Assembly (NCBI RefSeq): GCF_035920345.1
Contig: NZ_CP109149.1
Span: 6,076,001-6,140,000, forward strand
Direction of reading: 5' to 3'
Length of the DNA: 64,000 nucleotides
Source of the DNA: Nocardia vinacea
GTDB lineage: Bacteria; Actinomycetota; Actinomycetes; Mycobacteriales; Mycobacteriaceae
The notes below the pieces were generated by a model. The model searched no databases. It worked only from the letters and a program-made list of their open reading frames with translations, and was not told the DNA's origin. The position numbers were made by a program, and so were the translations under genes. This document shows, piece after piece, positions 48,816 to 59,211 of the stretch (the first letter of the stretch is position 1; each line of letters begins with the position of its first letter).

Positions 48816-51800
48816 ATGACCGATGCAGGCACCGATCGCGCGGGCACCGCCAGAACGGCGTGCTCGTACTGCGGCGTCGGCTGCGGCATCGTCGTCGAGA
48901 CCCGCGCGGGTACGGACGGTGCGCCGGTCATCGCCAAGGTCCGCGGTGACAAACTGCATCCGACGAATGCGGGTCGGCTGTGCACCAAGGGTGCGACCCA
49001 CCAGGAGTTGATGGCGGCGCCGGGGCGGATGGAGACCGCGTACCGGCGGCCCGAGCGCGGTCAGGTGCCGGTGCCGGTGCCCGTCGACGAGGCGGTGCAC
49101 GAGGTAGCCACCCGGCTGCGGGCGATCCTGGACGAACACGGACCGGACGCCATCGCGCTGTACGTCTCCGGGCAGATGTCGCTCGAGGCGCAGTACCTGG
49201 CAACCAAGCTGGCCAAGGGGTATCTGCGGACCAAGCACATCGAGGCCAATTCCCGGCTGTGCATGGCCAGCGCCGGGACCGGCTACAAGCAGTCGCTCGG
49301 CGCGGACGGGCCGCCCGGCTCCTATGACGACTTCGAAAACGCCGATCTGTTCTTCGTGACCGGCGCGAATATGGCCGACTGCCACCCGATCCTCTATCTG
49401 CGCATGATCGACCGGGTCAAGGCGGGGGCGAAGCTGATCGTGGTGGATCCACGGCGCACCGATACCGCGGCGCGGGCCGATCTGTTCCTGCAGATCGCGC
49501 CGGGTACCGATCTCGCCCTGCTGAACGGGCTGCTGCACCTGCTCGTCGAAAACGGTGATATCGACACGGACTTCATCGCCGAGCACACCGAGGGGTGGGC
49601 GGCGATGCCCGAATTCCTCGCCGATTACCCGCCGGACAAGGTCGCCGCGATCACCGGGCTGGCCGAGGACGATATCCGAACAGCAGCGCGCTGGATCGGC
49701 GAAGCCGGTGAATGGATGTCGCTGTGGACCATGGGACTCAACCAGTCCACCCACGGCACCTGGAATACCAACGCGCTCTGCAACCTACACCTGGCCACCG
49801 GGGCTATTTGTCGACCTGGCAGCGGACCGTTCTCGCTGACCGGTCAGCCGAATGCCATGGGCGGGCGCGAAATGGGTTATATGGGTCCGGGTTTGCCCGG
49901 GCAGCGCAGCCTGCTCGCCCCCGCCGACCGCAGCTTCGTGGAGACCGCTTGGGGCGTCGAGCCGGGCACGCTGCGCACCGAAGCCGGACCGGGCACGATC
50001 GAGATGTTCCGCGAGCTGTCCGAGGGGCAGATCAAGGCGGCCTGGATCATCTGCACCAATCCCGTTGCCACCGTACCCAACCGGAAGACGGTGATCGGCG
50101 GCCTGGAGGCAGCCGAGCTGGTCATCGTGCAGGACGCCTACACCGATACGGCCACCAACTCCTACGCCGACATACTGCTGCCCGCCACGCTGTGGGCCGA
50201 AGCCGATGCGGTGATGGTGAATTCGGAGCGCAACGTCACGTTGCTGCAGCGCTCGGTGGATCCGATCGGCGATGCCCGTCCGGACTGGTTGCTGATCGCG
50301 CAGGTCGCCACCGCGATGGGCTTCGCGGGTTTCGAATACTCCTCCAGTGCCGAGGTTTTCGACGAGATCAAGCAGTTCGCCAATCCAACCACCGGATACG
50401 ACCTGCGTGGCATGAGCTACGAGCGGTTGCGTGAGGGGCCGATGCAGTGGCCGTGCGCCGAGCCCGACCGCGCGCGCAACCCGATCCGCTACCGCAATGA
50501 CGGTGTCAGCCAGGAACTTTTCGTCGACGATGCCGGGCACCAGCCCCGGTTGTCCTTCGCGACGCCGAGCCGTCGCGCGGTGTTCTGGCCGCGCCCGCAT
50601 CTGGCGCCGGAGGAAATGCCCGACGACGACTACCCGTTCATGCTGAATACCGGCCGCCTGCAGCATCAGTGGCACACCATGACCAAGACCGGCAAGATCG
50701 ACAAGCTGACCAAGTTGACCGGCCAGCCGTTCGTCGAGGTACATCCCGAGGATGCCGAGCGGCTCGGGGTCGAGACGGGTGACCAGCTCGAAATCGCCTC
50801 CCGGCGCGGTCGAGCGGTGCTGCCGGTGCAGATCAGCGACCGGGTGCGGCCCGGTGATTGCTTCGCGCCCTTCCATTGGAATGACGAACAGGGCGAGTAT
50901 CTGACGATCAATGCCGTGACCAATGACGCGGTGGATCCGGACTCGTTGCAGCCCGAATTCAAGGCGTGCGCGGTGTCGTTGCGGCGGGTCGCGGTAATGG
51001 CGAAAGCGGCCGAAAGGCCTTCGGCGGGACTGCCGGAAACCGCCGCGAACCATGGGTCGCACCCGCTGGCGGTCATGCTGGGGCTCGATGCGGGCACAGC
51101 GCCGACGCTCAGTGAGACCGAGCGGATCTACCTCGCCGGATATCTCTCGGCGCTGCAATCCCTTCCGGTCACGGGTCAGCCGGTGCTGCCCGAATCCGCA
51201 CCGCTGGCCAAGAACAGTCGGCTGTGGATCGATGGACTACTGGCCGGAATGTATTCGCGAAGCGCGGCAACCGAATCCGCGTCCGTCGACAATGTTCCCG
51301 ACGAACCACCGGCGCGTCCCATCACCGTGCTGTGGGCTTCACAGACCGGAACCGCCGAAGAGTTCGCGGCGACTACGGCCGCGCGTCTGGCCGAATCCGG
51401 TTTCGCGCCGCGGCTGCTCGATATGGACTCGTGCGAACTACACGAACTCACCGGCGATGTGCTGGTGATCAGCAGCACCTTCGGCGACGGCGGACCGCCG
51501 GATAACGGCACCGACTTCTGGGAACGCCTGGACGACAGCGTGCTCCGATTGACCGGCATGCGGTACGCGGTATTCGCACTCGGCGACTCCTCGTATGACG
51601 ACTTCTGCGGCCACGGTCGCAAACTGGACTCGAAACTGACCGAACGCGGGGCCACCAGACTGCTCGCACGCGTCGACAGCGAACCCGATTACGAGCAGGC
51701 GGCGGCGCGCTGGCTCGACGAGGTGCTCGCCGCCCTCGACGGCGGTGCGCCCGAAGTTGGTCCGCCCGGGCCGATCGGAACTCGGACGCCCGCGCGGTCC

Positions 51801-53006
51801 TCCGGTATCACGATGGTGCTGCCCCGCACCGCACCGCCGCTCGGCCGAAACCAGGGCCCGGGTCCTGCGCCGTTTACCCGCAACGCCCCGGTGACCGCAC
51901 CGCTGGTGCGCAATGAACCACTGTCGCATGCCGGTTCGCCGAAAGAAGTGCGCCAGTTCGGCTTCGACCTGCGCGGGCAGAAGGCGAACTACGAGGTCGG
52001 CGATTCCCTCGGAGTTTGGCCTACGAACGCCGATTCGATGGTGGCCGAATGGCTCGGCGCGACCGGGCTGGACGGTCGTCGGATCATCGAACTCGACGAC
52101 CAGGAGCTGCCGCTGGCTCAGGCGCTGCGGACCCGCTACGACATCACGAAGGTCAGCCACGATCTGCTCACCTTCATTGCCGAACGCAATCCCAACAACC
52201 GGCTGGCGAAACTGCTGCGCCGCGATAATCGCAATGAACTCGACAACTACCTGTGGGACCGGCAGGCCGTCGACGTGCTGCGCGATTTCCCGGTGCGCGC
52301 CGATCTCGTCGAATGGCTCGGCACGCTGAAAAAGCTGCAACCGCGCCAGTATTCGATTTCGTCGAGTCCGCTGGTCAGTCCCGACGAGGTGCAGCTCACC
52401 GTGGGTGTCGTCCGGTACGGCGATCCGGCCGCCACCGGATCCGCCGCGCGGCGCGGCGGGGTGTGCTCGACCTTCCTCGCCGACCGCGCCGACGCCGCCG
52501 AATCCGCGGTGCCGATCTTCCTGCAGCGCGCCCCGCACTTCCGGCCGCCGCTCGATCCGACCGCACCGATGATCATGGTCGGCCCCGGCACCGGCATCGC
52601 GCCCTTCCGCGGCTTCCTGCAGGAACGCCGTGCCCTCGGCTGCAGCGGCCGCAACTGGTTGTTATTCGGCGATCAGCATGCCGCCCAGAACTTCTACTAC
52701 CGAGCCGAATTGGAGGATATGTTCCGCTCGGGCTTCCTCACCCGACTCGATCTGGCCTTCTCCCGCGATCAGCGCGAGCGGATCTACGTGCAGCACCGGA
52801 TGATCGAGCACGGCGCTGAGCTGTGGTCCTGGCTGCGCGACGGCGCGCACTTCTATGTGTGCGGTGATGCCGCACGCATGGCCAAGGATGTCGACGACAC
52901 CCTGCTGGCCATCGCCAGGATCCACGGCAAGCTCGACGAGGACGGGGCGCTGGCGTTCCGGAAGCAGTTGGTTGCCGAGAAGCGGTACGTTCGCGACGTG
53001 TACTGA
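48816..53006 (+). CDS. bifunctional assimilatory nitrate reductase fused to a flavoprotein (CysJ-like) reductase
   Basis: A 1396-residue protein joining parts that are usually separate. Residues 16-56 hold a 4Fe-4S site (Cys16, 19, 23, 56: CSYCGVGCG then LCTKG). The Mo-bisMGD domain follows, with a likely Mo-ligand Cys in [12 protein letters not shown], and the dinucleotide-binding domain about 600-710. A linker leads to a flavodoxin (about 835-975: [14 protein letters not shown]), then FAD ([10 protein letters not shown], about 1176) and NADPH modules ([19 protein letters not shown], about 1251; [13 protein letters not shown], about 1346). It should reduce nitrate to nitrite using NADPH without a separate reductase. 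ATG 48816 follows GGTGGC; the cassette stands alone here. Confidence 0.92.
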   Translation: MTDAGTDRAGTARTACSYCGVGCGIVVETRAGTDGAPVIAKVRGDKLHPTNAGRLCTKGATHQELMAAPGRMETAYRRPERGQVPVPVPVDEAVHEVATRLRAILDEHGPDAIALYVSGQMSLEAQYLATKLAKGYLRTKHIEANSRLCMASAGTGYKQSLGADGPPGSYDDFENADLFFVTGANMADCHPILYLRMIDRVKAGAKLIVVDPRRTDTAARADLFLQIAPGTDLALLNGLLHLLVENGDIDTDFIAEHTEGWAAMPEFLADYPPDKVAAITGLAEDDIRTAARWIGEAGEWMSLWTMGLNQSTHGTWNTNALCNLHLATGAICRPGSGPFSLTGQPNAMGGREMGYMGPGLPGQRSLLAPADRSFVETAWGVEPGTLRTEAGPGTIEMFRELSEGQIKAAWIICTNPVATVPNRKTVIGGLEAAELVIVQDAYTDTATNSYADILLPATLWAEADAVMVNSERNVTLLQRSVDPIGDARPDWLLIAQVATAMGFAGFEYSSSAEVFDEIKQFANPTTGYDLRGMSYERLREGPMQWPCAEPDRARNPIRYRNDGVSQELFVDDAGHQPRLSFATPSRRAVFWPRPHLAPEEMPDDDYPFMLNTGRLQHQWHTMTKTGKIDKLTKLTGQPFVEVHPEDAERLGVETGDQLEIASRRGRAVLPVQISDRVRPGDCFAPFHWNDEQGEYLTINAVTNDAVDPDSLQPEFKACAVSLRRVAVMAKAAERPSAGLPETAANHGSHPLAVMLGLDAGTAPTLSETERIYLAGYLSALQSLPVTGQPVLPESAPLAKNSRLWIDGLLAGMYSRSAATESASVDNVPDEPPARPITVLWASQTGTAEEFAATTAARLAESGFAPRLLDMDSCELHELTGDVLVISSTFGDGGPPDNGTDFWERLDDSVLRLTGMRYAVFALGDSSYDDFCGHGRKLDSKLTERGATRLLARVDSEPDYEQAAARWLDEVLAALDGGAPEVGPPGPIGTRTPARSSGITMVLPRTAPPLGRNQGPGPAPFTRNAPVTAPLVRNEPLSHAGSPKEVRQFGFDLRGQKANYEVGDSLGVWPTNADSMVAEWLGATGLDGRRIIELDDQELPLAQALRTRYDITKVSHDLLTFIAERNPNNRLAKLLRRDNRNELDNYLWDRQAVDVLRDFPVRADLVEWLGTLKKLQPRQYSISSSPLVSPDEVQLTVGVVRYGDPAATGSAARRGGVCSTFLADRADAAESAVPIFLQRAPHFRPPLDPTAPMIMVGPGTGIAPFRGFLQERRALGCSGRNWLLFGDQHAAQNFYYRAELEDMFRSGFLTRLDLAFSRDQRERIYVQHRMIEHGAELWSWLRDGAHFYVCGDAARMAKDVDDTLLAIARIHGKLDEDGALAFRKQLVAEKRYVRDVY

Positions 53007-53084
53007 GGGTGGGTGGCCTCAGCGCCCATTCCTGTTCCGATCCTGCGGGTTCTGCGGCGGAGATGGGCGCTGTGGCCGATCCCC

Positions 53085-54119
53085 TCACACCGCAGGAGCA
53101 CTCAGCCGAGCAAAATCCGGCAGCCGGTAGTACGGATAGTAGGGGTACGCCGGAGTAGTCGCGCCGGCCTTGTCGAGTCGCGCGATCTGCTCGGCATCGA
53201 GCTCCCAACCGACCGCGCCGAGGTTCTGGCGCAGCTGCTCCTCATTGCGCGCACCGACGATGACGGTCGACACCGTTGGACGGCGCAGCAGCCAGTTGAG
53301 CGCGATCTGCGGGACAGTCTTACCGGTCTCCACAGCGAGCTCGTCGAGGACGTCGACCACGTCGTAGAGCTTGTCGTCATCGACCGGCGGACCTGCCTCG
53401 GCGGTCAGATGCAGACGACTGCCCTCCGGAAGTGGTTGGCCGCGACGGATTTTCCCGGTCAGCCGACCCCAACCGAGCGGGCTCCACACCACCGCGCCGA
53501 CACCCTGGTCCAGGCCGAGTGGCATGAGCTCCCATTCGTAGTCGCGGCCGACGAGTGAGTAGTAGACCTGATGGGCGACGTAGCGGGTCAGGCCGTGCCG
53601 GTCCGCCGCGGCAAGGGATTTCATCAGCTGCCAGCCCGCGAAGTTGGAGGCGCCGAGGTAGCGGATCTTGCCCGCACGAACCAGATCGTCCAGTGCCGCA
53701 AGGACTTCCTCGACCGGGGTGTGCGCGTCGAAGGCGTGCAGTTGGAACAGGTCGATGTGGTCCGTGCCGAGCCTGCGCAGCGAGCCCTCGACCGCCTTGA
53801 TCAGGCGCGAACGGCCGGAACCTGCGTCGAGCGGACCGGGACCGGTCGGCAGACTCGCCTTGGTCGACAGCAGCAGTTGGTCGCGCCTGCCCTTGATGGC
53901 CGCACCGAGCACTTCCTCGGAGGCGCCATCGGAATAGACATCGGCGGTATCGAACATGGTGACGCCCGCATCCAGGCTGATATCGACCAGTCGGCGCGCC
54001 TGTTCGACATCGGTATCGCCCCATGCGCTGAACAGTTCGCCGCGCCCGCCGAAGGTGCCCGCGCCGAAACTCAGCGCCGGGACGAGCAGACCTGATGCGC
54101 CGAGCCGCCGGTACTCCAT
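53085..54119 (-). CDS. aldo/keto reductase
   Basis: A 344-residue reductase starting MEYRRLGASGLLVPALSFGAG. The catalytic region MFDTADVYSDGASEEVLG (Asp, Tyr), LLSTKASL (Lys), LQLHAFDAHTP (His) and the NADPH end STVIVGARNEEQLRQNLGAVG are complete. ATG 54119 has AGGAGTC upstream. It is divergent from the TetR gene, a likely regulator, over a spacer with two exact AGTTCCGTTA direct repeats. Confidence 0.88.
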   Translation of the reverse strand: MEYRRLGASGLLVPALSFGAGTFGGRGELFSAWGDTDVEQARRLVDISLDAGVTMFDTADVYSDGASEEVLGAAIKGRRDQLLLSTKASLPTGPGPLDAGSGRSRLIKAVEGSLRRLGTDHIDLFQLHAFDAHTPVEEVLAALDDLVRAGKIRYLGASNFAGWQLMKSLAAADRHGLTRYVAHQVYYSLVGRDYEWELMPLGLDQGVGAVVWSPLGWGRLTGKIRRGQPLPEGSRLHLTAEAGPPVDDDKLYDVVDVLDELAVETGKTVPQIALNWLLRRPTVSTVIVGARNEEQLRQNLGAVGWELDAEQIARLDKAGATTPAYPYYPYYRLPDFARLSAPAV

Positions 54120-54140
54120 GATGACTCCTAAAGGGTCTAT

Positions 54141-54202
54141 AGTTCCGTTAACGATTCGAACCATACACGCGTTGCACAGCAAATGAAACTGGAGTTCCGT
54201 TA
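54141..54202 (+). promoter_or_regulatory. direct-repeat operator, AGTTCCGTTA twice
   Basis: Exact 10-bp copies at 54141-54150 and 54193-54202, 52 bp apart, in the gap between the aldo/keto reductase and TetR genes. The second ends on the A of the tetR ATG, so a bound protein would block tetR initiation. Confidence 0.5.
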
Positions 54203-54816
54203 TGGAGCCTGACAATGCCATCCCCGGCTCGATTCGCCCCGGTGGGCGCACTGCTCGCGTTCGCGAGGCGGTACTGCAGGCGGCGGGCGATCTACTCGCC
54301 GAGCGCGGTTTCGCGCACCTGGATCTGACCGAGGTCGCAGCGCGCGCCGAGGTCGGCAAGACCACGGCCTACCGCCGCTGGCGCAACTCCACCGGACTCG
54401 TGGCCGACCTGCTCATCGATATGGCCGAACAATCGCTGCCACACGCCGATACCGGCTCCCTGCTCGGCGACCTCACCGCCAACGCCCGCCTGGTCGCCAA
54501 AACGCTCACCGACCCCCGCCAAGGCAAGCTCTTCCAGGCCGTTATCGCCGCCGCCACCTGCGACGAAACCGCCGCAGCCGCCCTACGCCGCTTCTACGAC
54601 ATCCGCCTCACCGAATGGACCCCCTGCATCGACGCAGCCATCGCCCGCGGCGAAATCCCCGAAAACACCGACCCCCGCGCCGTATTGACCGCCGTCTCAT
54701 CCCCCCTCTACTACCGCCTCCTCGCCACCGGCGACCCGATCGACGACGCAGCCGCCCGCACCGCCGCCGCAGCCGCCACCCAAGCCGCAACAGCGGGCAT
54801 CTTCACCAAGTCATGA
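54202..54816 (+). CDS. TetR family transcriptional regulator
   Basis: A 204-residue regulator. The N-terminal HTH is clear (VREAVLQAAGDLLAERGFAHL, then LTEVAARAEVGKTTAYRRW). The C-terminal domain resembles TetR_C_16/SACE_7040-type ligand domains (IAAATCDETAAAALRRFYD), with an unusually Ala-rich end. ATG 54202 has no Shine-Dalgarno but lies on the operator repeat. It probably represses itself and the divergent aldo/keto reductase. Confidence 0.85.
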   Translation: MEPDNAIPGSIRPGGRTARVREAVLQAAGDLLAERGFAHLDLTEVAARAEVGKTTAYRRWRNSTGLVADLLIDMAEQSLPHADTGSLLGDLTANARLVAKTLTDPRQGKLFQAVIAAATCDETAAAALRRFYDIRLTEWTPCIDAAIARGEIPENTDPRAVLTAVSSPLYYRLLATGDPIDDAAARTAAAAATQAATAGIFTKS

Positions 54817-54817
54817 A

Positions 54818-54884
54818 CAAGATCAGGTGGAACTGGTGGCGGGCCCTTCTCGGGCGATGCCGCCCCAGATTCCACCTGATCTTG
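54818..54884. terminator. long hairpin between convergent tetR and marR genes
   Basis: Perfect 15-base arms CAAGATCAGGTGGAA and TTCCACCTGATCTTG enclose further pairs CTGG/CCAG and GGCGG/CCGCC, with a GGGCCC-TTCT-CGGGC tip. It begins within the last bases after the tetR stop (54816) and would end transcripts from both sides. Confidence 0.6.
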
Positions 54885-54921
54885 ATCCAACTCGTTGCGA
54901 GCTATGGCAGTTCGTTGCGGG

Positions 54922-55392
54922 CTATTCGGCGGGGTTCAGGGCGGCCACCTGGCGGTCGGTTTGGGCTCGGTGGACTTCCAGCGCGGTGCGCAGGAAGTCG
55001 AGGATCACATCCAGCTGGTCGGAGTTGTACCGGGCCAAGGCCTTCGCGCCCGCGTGGCCGACAGGGCCGAAGATTTCAACCGCCGTCGCGTGCGCAGCCT
55101 CTGTGGCTTCGACCAGGACGCGGCGACGATTGGCCGAATCCTGGCTGCGGGTGACGAATCCGGCGCGGACGAGTCGATCGATGACGGTAGTGGTCGCGGC
55201 GGGGCTCAGTTTGAGCTGAGCACTCAGCTCGCCGGCCGCGAGCGGGCCGCGACCGAGAACGACGTCGAGGCAGCGAGTATCGGTGCGATTGAGGCCGAGA
55301 CGGGCGGCGACGGCCTCGTCGAAGGCATCGAAGCTCTCCTGCAGCAGGCGCAGCTGCATCCCGATCTCGCCGATGATTTCATCTTTCGACAT
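54922..55392 (-). CDS. MarR family transcriptional regulator
   Basis: A 156-residue MarR protein. The winged helix is NRTDTRCLDVVLGRGPLAAG then ELSAQLKLSPAATTTVIDRL, the wing RSQDSANRRRVLVEATEAA. ATG 55392 (MSKDEIIGEIGMQLR) is chosen; the long upstream frame is antisense to its neighbour. It is divergent from a SnoaL-like gene across a nested dyad (55399-55445), likely its operator. Confidence 0.88.
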   Translation of the reverse strand: MSKDEIIGEIGMQLRLLQESFDAFDEAVAARLGLNRTDTRCLDVVLGRGPLAAGELSAQLKLSPAATTTVIDRLVRAGFVTRSQDSANRRRVLVEATEAAHATAVEIFGPVGHAGAKALARYNSDQLDVILDFLRTALEVHRAQTDRQVAALNPAE

Positions 55393-55398
55393 TCGAAA

Positions 55399-55445
55399 CT
55401 TTCTGTTATCGTATATTTCGTTGATCGAAACGATAGCACAGAAAG
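55399..55445. promoter_or_regulatory. nested dyads between marR and the SnoaL-like gene
   Basis: An outer pair CTTTCTG-TTATCGT (55399-55412) matches ACGATA-GCA-CAGAAAG (55430-55445), and an inner pair TTTCG-TTGAT-CGAAA (55416-55430) lies inside. The arrangement spans most of the divergent promoter region and is AT-rich. Confidence 0.6.
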
Positions 55446-55455
55446 AGTCGACACC

Positions 55456-55956
55456 ATGAACGAGACCCTCGATCGCGCCGGCACCGACGACACACAACTC
55501 AGCGCGGTTTTCCAGCAGGTCATGCAGACCTGGACCGATAACGATGCCGCGGCATTCGGCGCGTTGTTCACCGACGACTCCGACTACGTGTCCTACGACG
55601 GCACCCGCGCGATCGGCCGCAAGGAACACCAGGCCAACCACGACAAGCTCTTTCGCGGTGTGCTCGCCGGTTCGGCCCTGGTCGGCGAATTGGAGTCGAT
55701 CCGGTACGTGACACCGGATGTCGCGATCGTGCACGGCACCGCGTCGGTGCTGATGCCGTGGCGGTCGCGGCTGCCCGAGCGCCGCCTGTCGCGGCAGACC
55801 CTGGTGCTGGTGCGAACCCCCGAGGGATGGCGGATCACCGCGATTCACAATGGCCGCGTACGGCCGGTCACGGTTCCGGAGCCGGATTCGTTCCCGGCCA
55901 GGATGTCTCAACTGATGGCCCGTATCGCCCGCAAGCTCGGTCTCGGCCGCAAGTGA
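55456..55956 (+). CDS. SnoaL-like (SgcJ/EcaC family) protein
   Basis: A 166-residue protein with an NTF2-like fold: VFQQVMQTWTDNDAAAFGALF, TDDSDYVSYDGTRAIGRKEH and LVLVRTPEGWRITAIHNGRV are the typical blocks of the SgcJ/EcaC group. The catalytic role is unknown; such proteins are often under MarR control. A basic C-terminal helix (ARIARKLGLGRK) is an extra. ATG 55456 follows GAAAGAG. It lies beside the MarR gene and ends directly against the convergent DinB-like gene. Confidence 0.82.
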   Translation: MNETLDRAGTDDTQLSAVFQQVMQTWTDNDAAAFGALFTDDSDYVSYDGTRAIGRKEHQANHDKLFRGVLAGSALVGELESIRYVTPDVAIVHGTASVLMPWRSRLPERRLSRQTLVLVRTPEGWRITAIHNGRVRPVTVPEPDSFPARMSQLMARIARKLGLGRK

Positions 55957-56535
55957 TCAGCGAGCCCAGGAGGGGTCGCGGCCCGTTAGTCCGATGATGC
56001 GGTCCAGAGAAGGGGCGGTCTCGAGGACTTGGACGACAGGGCCGAACATGCCCGGGGTGCCCTCGGGTGGTGTGTCCCTGAGGAATTCGAGCAGGATGGT
56101 CGAGTGGACCGGGTCGACACTCGGTTGCTGATCGGTAGCGCGGGCGAGATCCCAAGTGTGGACCACGATTTCGTCCAGGGCGATCGTGGCCATGACGACG
56201 GCCGGGGCGGATACGCCGCCCGCTTCGGTTTCGCCGTCCCAGGCCGCCGGCTCGCGCCATGCCTCGACGAGCGCCTTTAGTTGGGCCGGAATGCGGGAAC
56301 GCCAGTCGGCGGGCAGGGCGCTCTCCGGGCCGACGGCGGGCGGGACCGAGCGGCCGACCGCTTCCTTGGTCGCGGCCTGCCGGAAGGCCTCGGTGAGTCC
56401 GATGACGTGGGCGAGCAGGTCACGCACGCTGGTATCGGTGCAGGGTGTCTGCGCGCTGAGCTGATCATCGGTGATGGCGCCGGCCACCGCCTCCAGGGTG
56501 GCGGCGGCCGGTTCGAGATCGAAATTCGGGTGCAT
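55957..56535 (-). CDS. TIGR03086-type DinB-like metal-binding protein
   Basis: A 192-residue protein beginning MHPNFDLEPAAATLEAVAGA. The DinB/mycothiol-dependent maleylpyruvate isomerase N-terminal four-helix fold shows in TPCTDTSVRDLLAHVIGLTEAF and MATIALDEIVVHTWDLARAT, which give the His residues of the metal site (HVIG, VVHTWD). The family works with mycothiol in some cases. The role here is unknown. ATG 56535 is chosen over a longer frame. It touches the SnoaL-like gene end-to-end (0 bp gap). Confidence 0.8.
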   Translation of the reverse strand: MHPNFDLEPAAATLEAVAGAITDDQLSAQTPCTDTSVRDLLAHVIGLTEAFRQAATKEAVGRSVPPAVGPESALPADWRSRIPAQLKALVEAWREPAAWDGETEAGGVSAPAVVMATIALDEIVVHTWDLARATDQQPSVDPVHSTILLEFLRDTPPEGTPGMFGPVVQVLETAPSLDRIIGLTGRDPSWAR

Positions 56536-56711
56536 CGGGGCCTCCTCGGCAACGGACGTCAACGATTGAGACGGCGCGCTCCATCGGAATTCATCGGTGC
56601 CGCGATCCCCGACCGCATCCGGTTCGGTCCAGCGCCTTGCGAGGCCTTCCCGCCGCCCATCGCAACCAAGTCGTAGCGGCGAAAGGTGCTGGAAAAGCGG
56701 AGAATTGGTAG

Positions 56712-56948
56712 ATGAAGGGCGATCGGGTGGAGATAGTCGTCGATTTCGGCGACGGGTCTCGCAGTTATGAAGTGGTCGCGACGCGGGCCGGGCGCAAAGT
56801 CGAGGTACGCATCGCACGTGGCGTGGTCGAGGTCAGTGAAGTGACGCGAACGGGCGTCGCGGTGCGGACGGCACGGTTCATGGCGGGCCGCACATTGGCC
56901 CTCGTCGAATTCCCGGCGAATGGTTCGGGTCCGTTCGACGGCGAGTAG
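56712..56948 (+). CDS. small hypothetical protein
   Basis: A 78-residue protein, MKGDRVEIVVDFGDGSRSYE start, strand-rich, with VEVRIARGVVEVSEVTRTG. ATG has GGAG 13 nt upstream. I do not recognise the family; length, start and isolated position suggest a small conserved actinobacterial gene. Confidence 0.55.
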   Translation: MKGDRVEIVVDFGDGSRSYEVVATRAGRKVEVRIARGVVEVSEVTRTGVAVRTARFMAGRTLALVEFPANGSGPFDGE

Positions 56949-57097
56949 CAGGTGGGTTGCCGCGCGGCCAGACTAGGAGCATTCTCAACAGTGTTGGACT
57001 GGTTGTCCGCCTGCGCTGTGATTCCCGCAGCACCTGGAGTTCGCTCGGCAGAGCATCGGGTACCCAGCCGAAAAGCACGCGCGGAGAGGAATGAACG

Positions 57098-57328
57098 ATG
57101 ACCGATCCAAGCACGTCCCGCACCATCGACGCGGTTTCGGAAGCCGACTACGTCGAGCAGAACGTCCCCGCCTACCCGGAGATCGGCGATGACACCGACG
57201 ACAGCTCCGACCGCGATCTCGCGGCGGCGGTCGATCGAGATGCCTTCGATGCCAATCCGGCCGATGTCGTGGAACAGTCGATCCCGGTGCCGCTCGACGA
57301 CGATCGCGATTCCGAGCCTGGGTACTGA
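57098..57328 (+). CDS. small acidic protein with an internal VEQ-P repeat
   Basis: A 76-residue acidic protein. The motif ADYVEQNVP (residues 16-24) recurs as ADVVEQSIP (55-63), each followed by a Pro-containing acidic run, so the protein is an internal duplication separated by an Asp-rich linker. It has a good ribosome site (GAGAGGAATG). Similar tiny proteins are common in Nocardia; the function is unknown and it is probably disordered. Confidence 0.65.
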   Translation: MTDPSTSRTIDAVSEADYVEQNVPAYPEIGDDTDDSSDRDLAAAVDRDAFDANPADVVEQSIPVPLDDDRDSEPGY

Positions 57329-57487
57329 TCGGCCTCGCCCGCAGCCGATGCTCACCAGCACCTGAAAGTACGGCAGCGGCGATCGCACGCAGACCGGGGA
57401 GGCGGCGACAGCCATCGGGGTCCGAGTCCTCCGATCTGGCGATTCCGCCGTACCGGCCGAAGGTGCGCGCTCAGAGCCGATCTCGGC

Positions 57488-57571
57488 TTACGCCTGCGCC
57501 TCGCTAGCGCTCGGCTCCGCCGTGCGCCGTGACGCGCTGTGCCTATGGTTCACTCGCTGACGCTCGCTCAC
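57488..57571 (-). repeat. family A cassette, copy A7 (27-codon frame after menD)
   Basis: The GTG (57569-57571) overlaps the menD stop TGA (57568-57570). The cassette is open for 27 codons, starting VSERQRVNH and ending EPSASEAQA, but ends in TAA; the usual GTGA junction is changed to GTAA and no gene follows on this strand. Confidence 0.7.
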
Positions 57572-59211
57572 GGCGCGATCTTGGCCCGCACGGTCGCGTG
57601 CAACTCCCGCAGACTGGAACGCTCGGTCGCGACTTCGAGCACCCGCAACCCGTGCGCGTGCCCGGCCAACTCGACCGCCAACTGCTCGGGATCGACCTGC
57701 TTGTGCGGAATCCGGTAGGCGGCACACAGGGCGGCCAAATCCATTCCGTGCGGCGTACCGAAGACGCGCTCGAAAACACCGGCGTACTGCGGATCACCCT
57801 GTTCCAGGAGTTCGAAGATGCCGCCGCCATCGTCGTTGGCGACCACGATGGTCAGATCGACGGGCCGGGGTTCACCGCGGCCGATGAGCAGGCCGGCGGC
57901 GTCGTGCAGGAAGGTGAGGTCACCGATCAGCGCGATGGTGCGACCGGTGTGGTGCAGTGCCGCGCCGACGGCCGTGGAAACGGTGCCGTCGATACCGGCC
58001 ACGCCACGATTGGACAGCACTCGGACACCCGGCCGCGGAGCCGAGACCAGGGCCGCGTCACGCACCGGATTCGATGCGCCGAGCAGCAGCTGATCGCCCT
58101 CGCGCAACGCGTCCATCACCACCGCGGCGACATGCAGCCCCGTCGGCTTCGGGTGGTTGGCCAGTTCGGCGCGAACAACCTGAACAGCCTTCGCATCGAG
58201 TTCGCGGCAGTACGCGAGCCAGTCCGCATTCGGCGCGCCCGTGGTCACCGCTCTGGTTCCGGTGCCGACTACATTGCCGGAGACATCGGGCCAGCGGGGA
58301 CCGGTGGTGAGCGCGTAGACGGTCACGGCCGGATCCGCGAGCACCTTCGCGACCTGACGATGCAGCGTCGGCCGCCCGGTGATGATCGCCTGCCGCGGCT
58401 TCAGCAGCGGCAGGGCAAGCGGGTGCAGGGACGGACCGTGCATCGGGGCCGTGGGTTCGGCCACTGTCGGCAGCTCGGCCAGTTCCGGTCGCAAGCCGGC
58501 GCCATGGCCGGAGATGACGACCGTATCGGGCGTCAGGTCGAGATCGAGGGGCACATCGAGCGTCGCGTACCTGGTGCACGTCCACGCCTCGCCGCCGGGG
58601 CGGCCCTGGGGCGCCCACTCGTCCGGCATGTGATCCGGTACCAGCGGCTCGCGCAGCGGAATATCGAAATGCACCGGCCCGGCATTGCCGGAACGGGTGC
58701 CACGGGCCGCCGCGAGTACCCGGCAGACGGCCGAACGCCATTGACTGTTCTGCTGGCCGTAGGGCATGCCGCCATCGGCATCCGACTCCTCCTCGGCGAG
58801 TCCGAGGCTGATCGAGGCACGGACCTGGCTACCGAACAGCCCGAATTGTTCGACGGTCTGATTGGCGCCGGAACCGAGCATCTCGTAGGGCCGGTTGGCG
58901 CTCAGCACCACCAGCGGTACGCGGGCGTAGTTCGCCTCCAGCACGGCGGGGCCGAGATTGGCGACGGCGGTCCCCGAGGTCATCACCACCGGAACCGGCA
59001 GTCGACTGGCGATGGCGAGACCGATGGCCAGGAAGCCCGCGGTTCGCTCGTCGATGCGCATATGCAGGCGGAGCCGGCCGGCCGCATCGGCCGCCTGCAG
59101 CGCGAATGCCAGGGGCGCGTTTCTCGACCCCGGGCACAGAACGACGTCCCGCACACCCCCGCGCGCGAGCTCGTCAACGACCACTTGCGCCTGTGCTGTA
59201 GACGGATTCAC
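57568..59211 (-). CDS. menD: SEPHCHC synthase MenD
   Basis: A 547-residue thiamine-diphosphate enzyme. It starts [20 protein letters not shown] and has the ThDP-binding pieces [14 protein letters not shown] and [15 protein letters not shown] (the GDG-like motif) with [14 protein letters not shown]. It joins 2-oxoglutarate to isochorismate, the first committed step of menaquinone synthesis. The N-terminal pyrimidine and central domains are complete. GTG 59211 overlaps the stop of a 17-codon frame, itself coupled to a family A cassette. A second cassette lies on its stop. Confidence 0.95.
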   Translation of the reverse strand: MNPSTAQAQVVVDELARGGVRDVVLCPGSRNAPLAFALQAADAAGRLRLHMRIDERTAGFLAIGLAIASRLPVPVVMTSGTAVANLGPAVLEANYARVPLVVLSANRPYEMLGSGANQTVEQFGLFGSQVRASISLGLAEEESDADGGMPYGQQNSQWRSAVCRVLAAARGTRSGNAGPVHFDIPLREPLVPDHMPDEWAPQGRPGGEAWTCTRYATLDVPLDLDLTPDTVVISGHGAGLRPELAELPTVAEPTAPMHGPSLHPLALPLLKPRQAIITGRPTLHRQVAKVLADPAVTVYALTTGPRWPDVSGNVVGTGTRAVTTGAPNADWLAYCRELDAKAVQVVRAELANHPKPTGLHVAAVVMDALREGDQLLLGASNPVRDAALVSAPRPGVRVLSNRGVAGIDGTVSTAVGAALHHTGRTIALIGDLTFLHDAAGLLIGRGEPRPVDLTIVVANDDGGGIFELLEQGDPQYAGVFERVFGTPHGMDLAALCAAYRIPHKQVDPEQLAVELAGHAHGLRVLEVATERSSLRELHATVRAKIAP

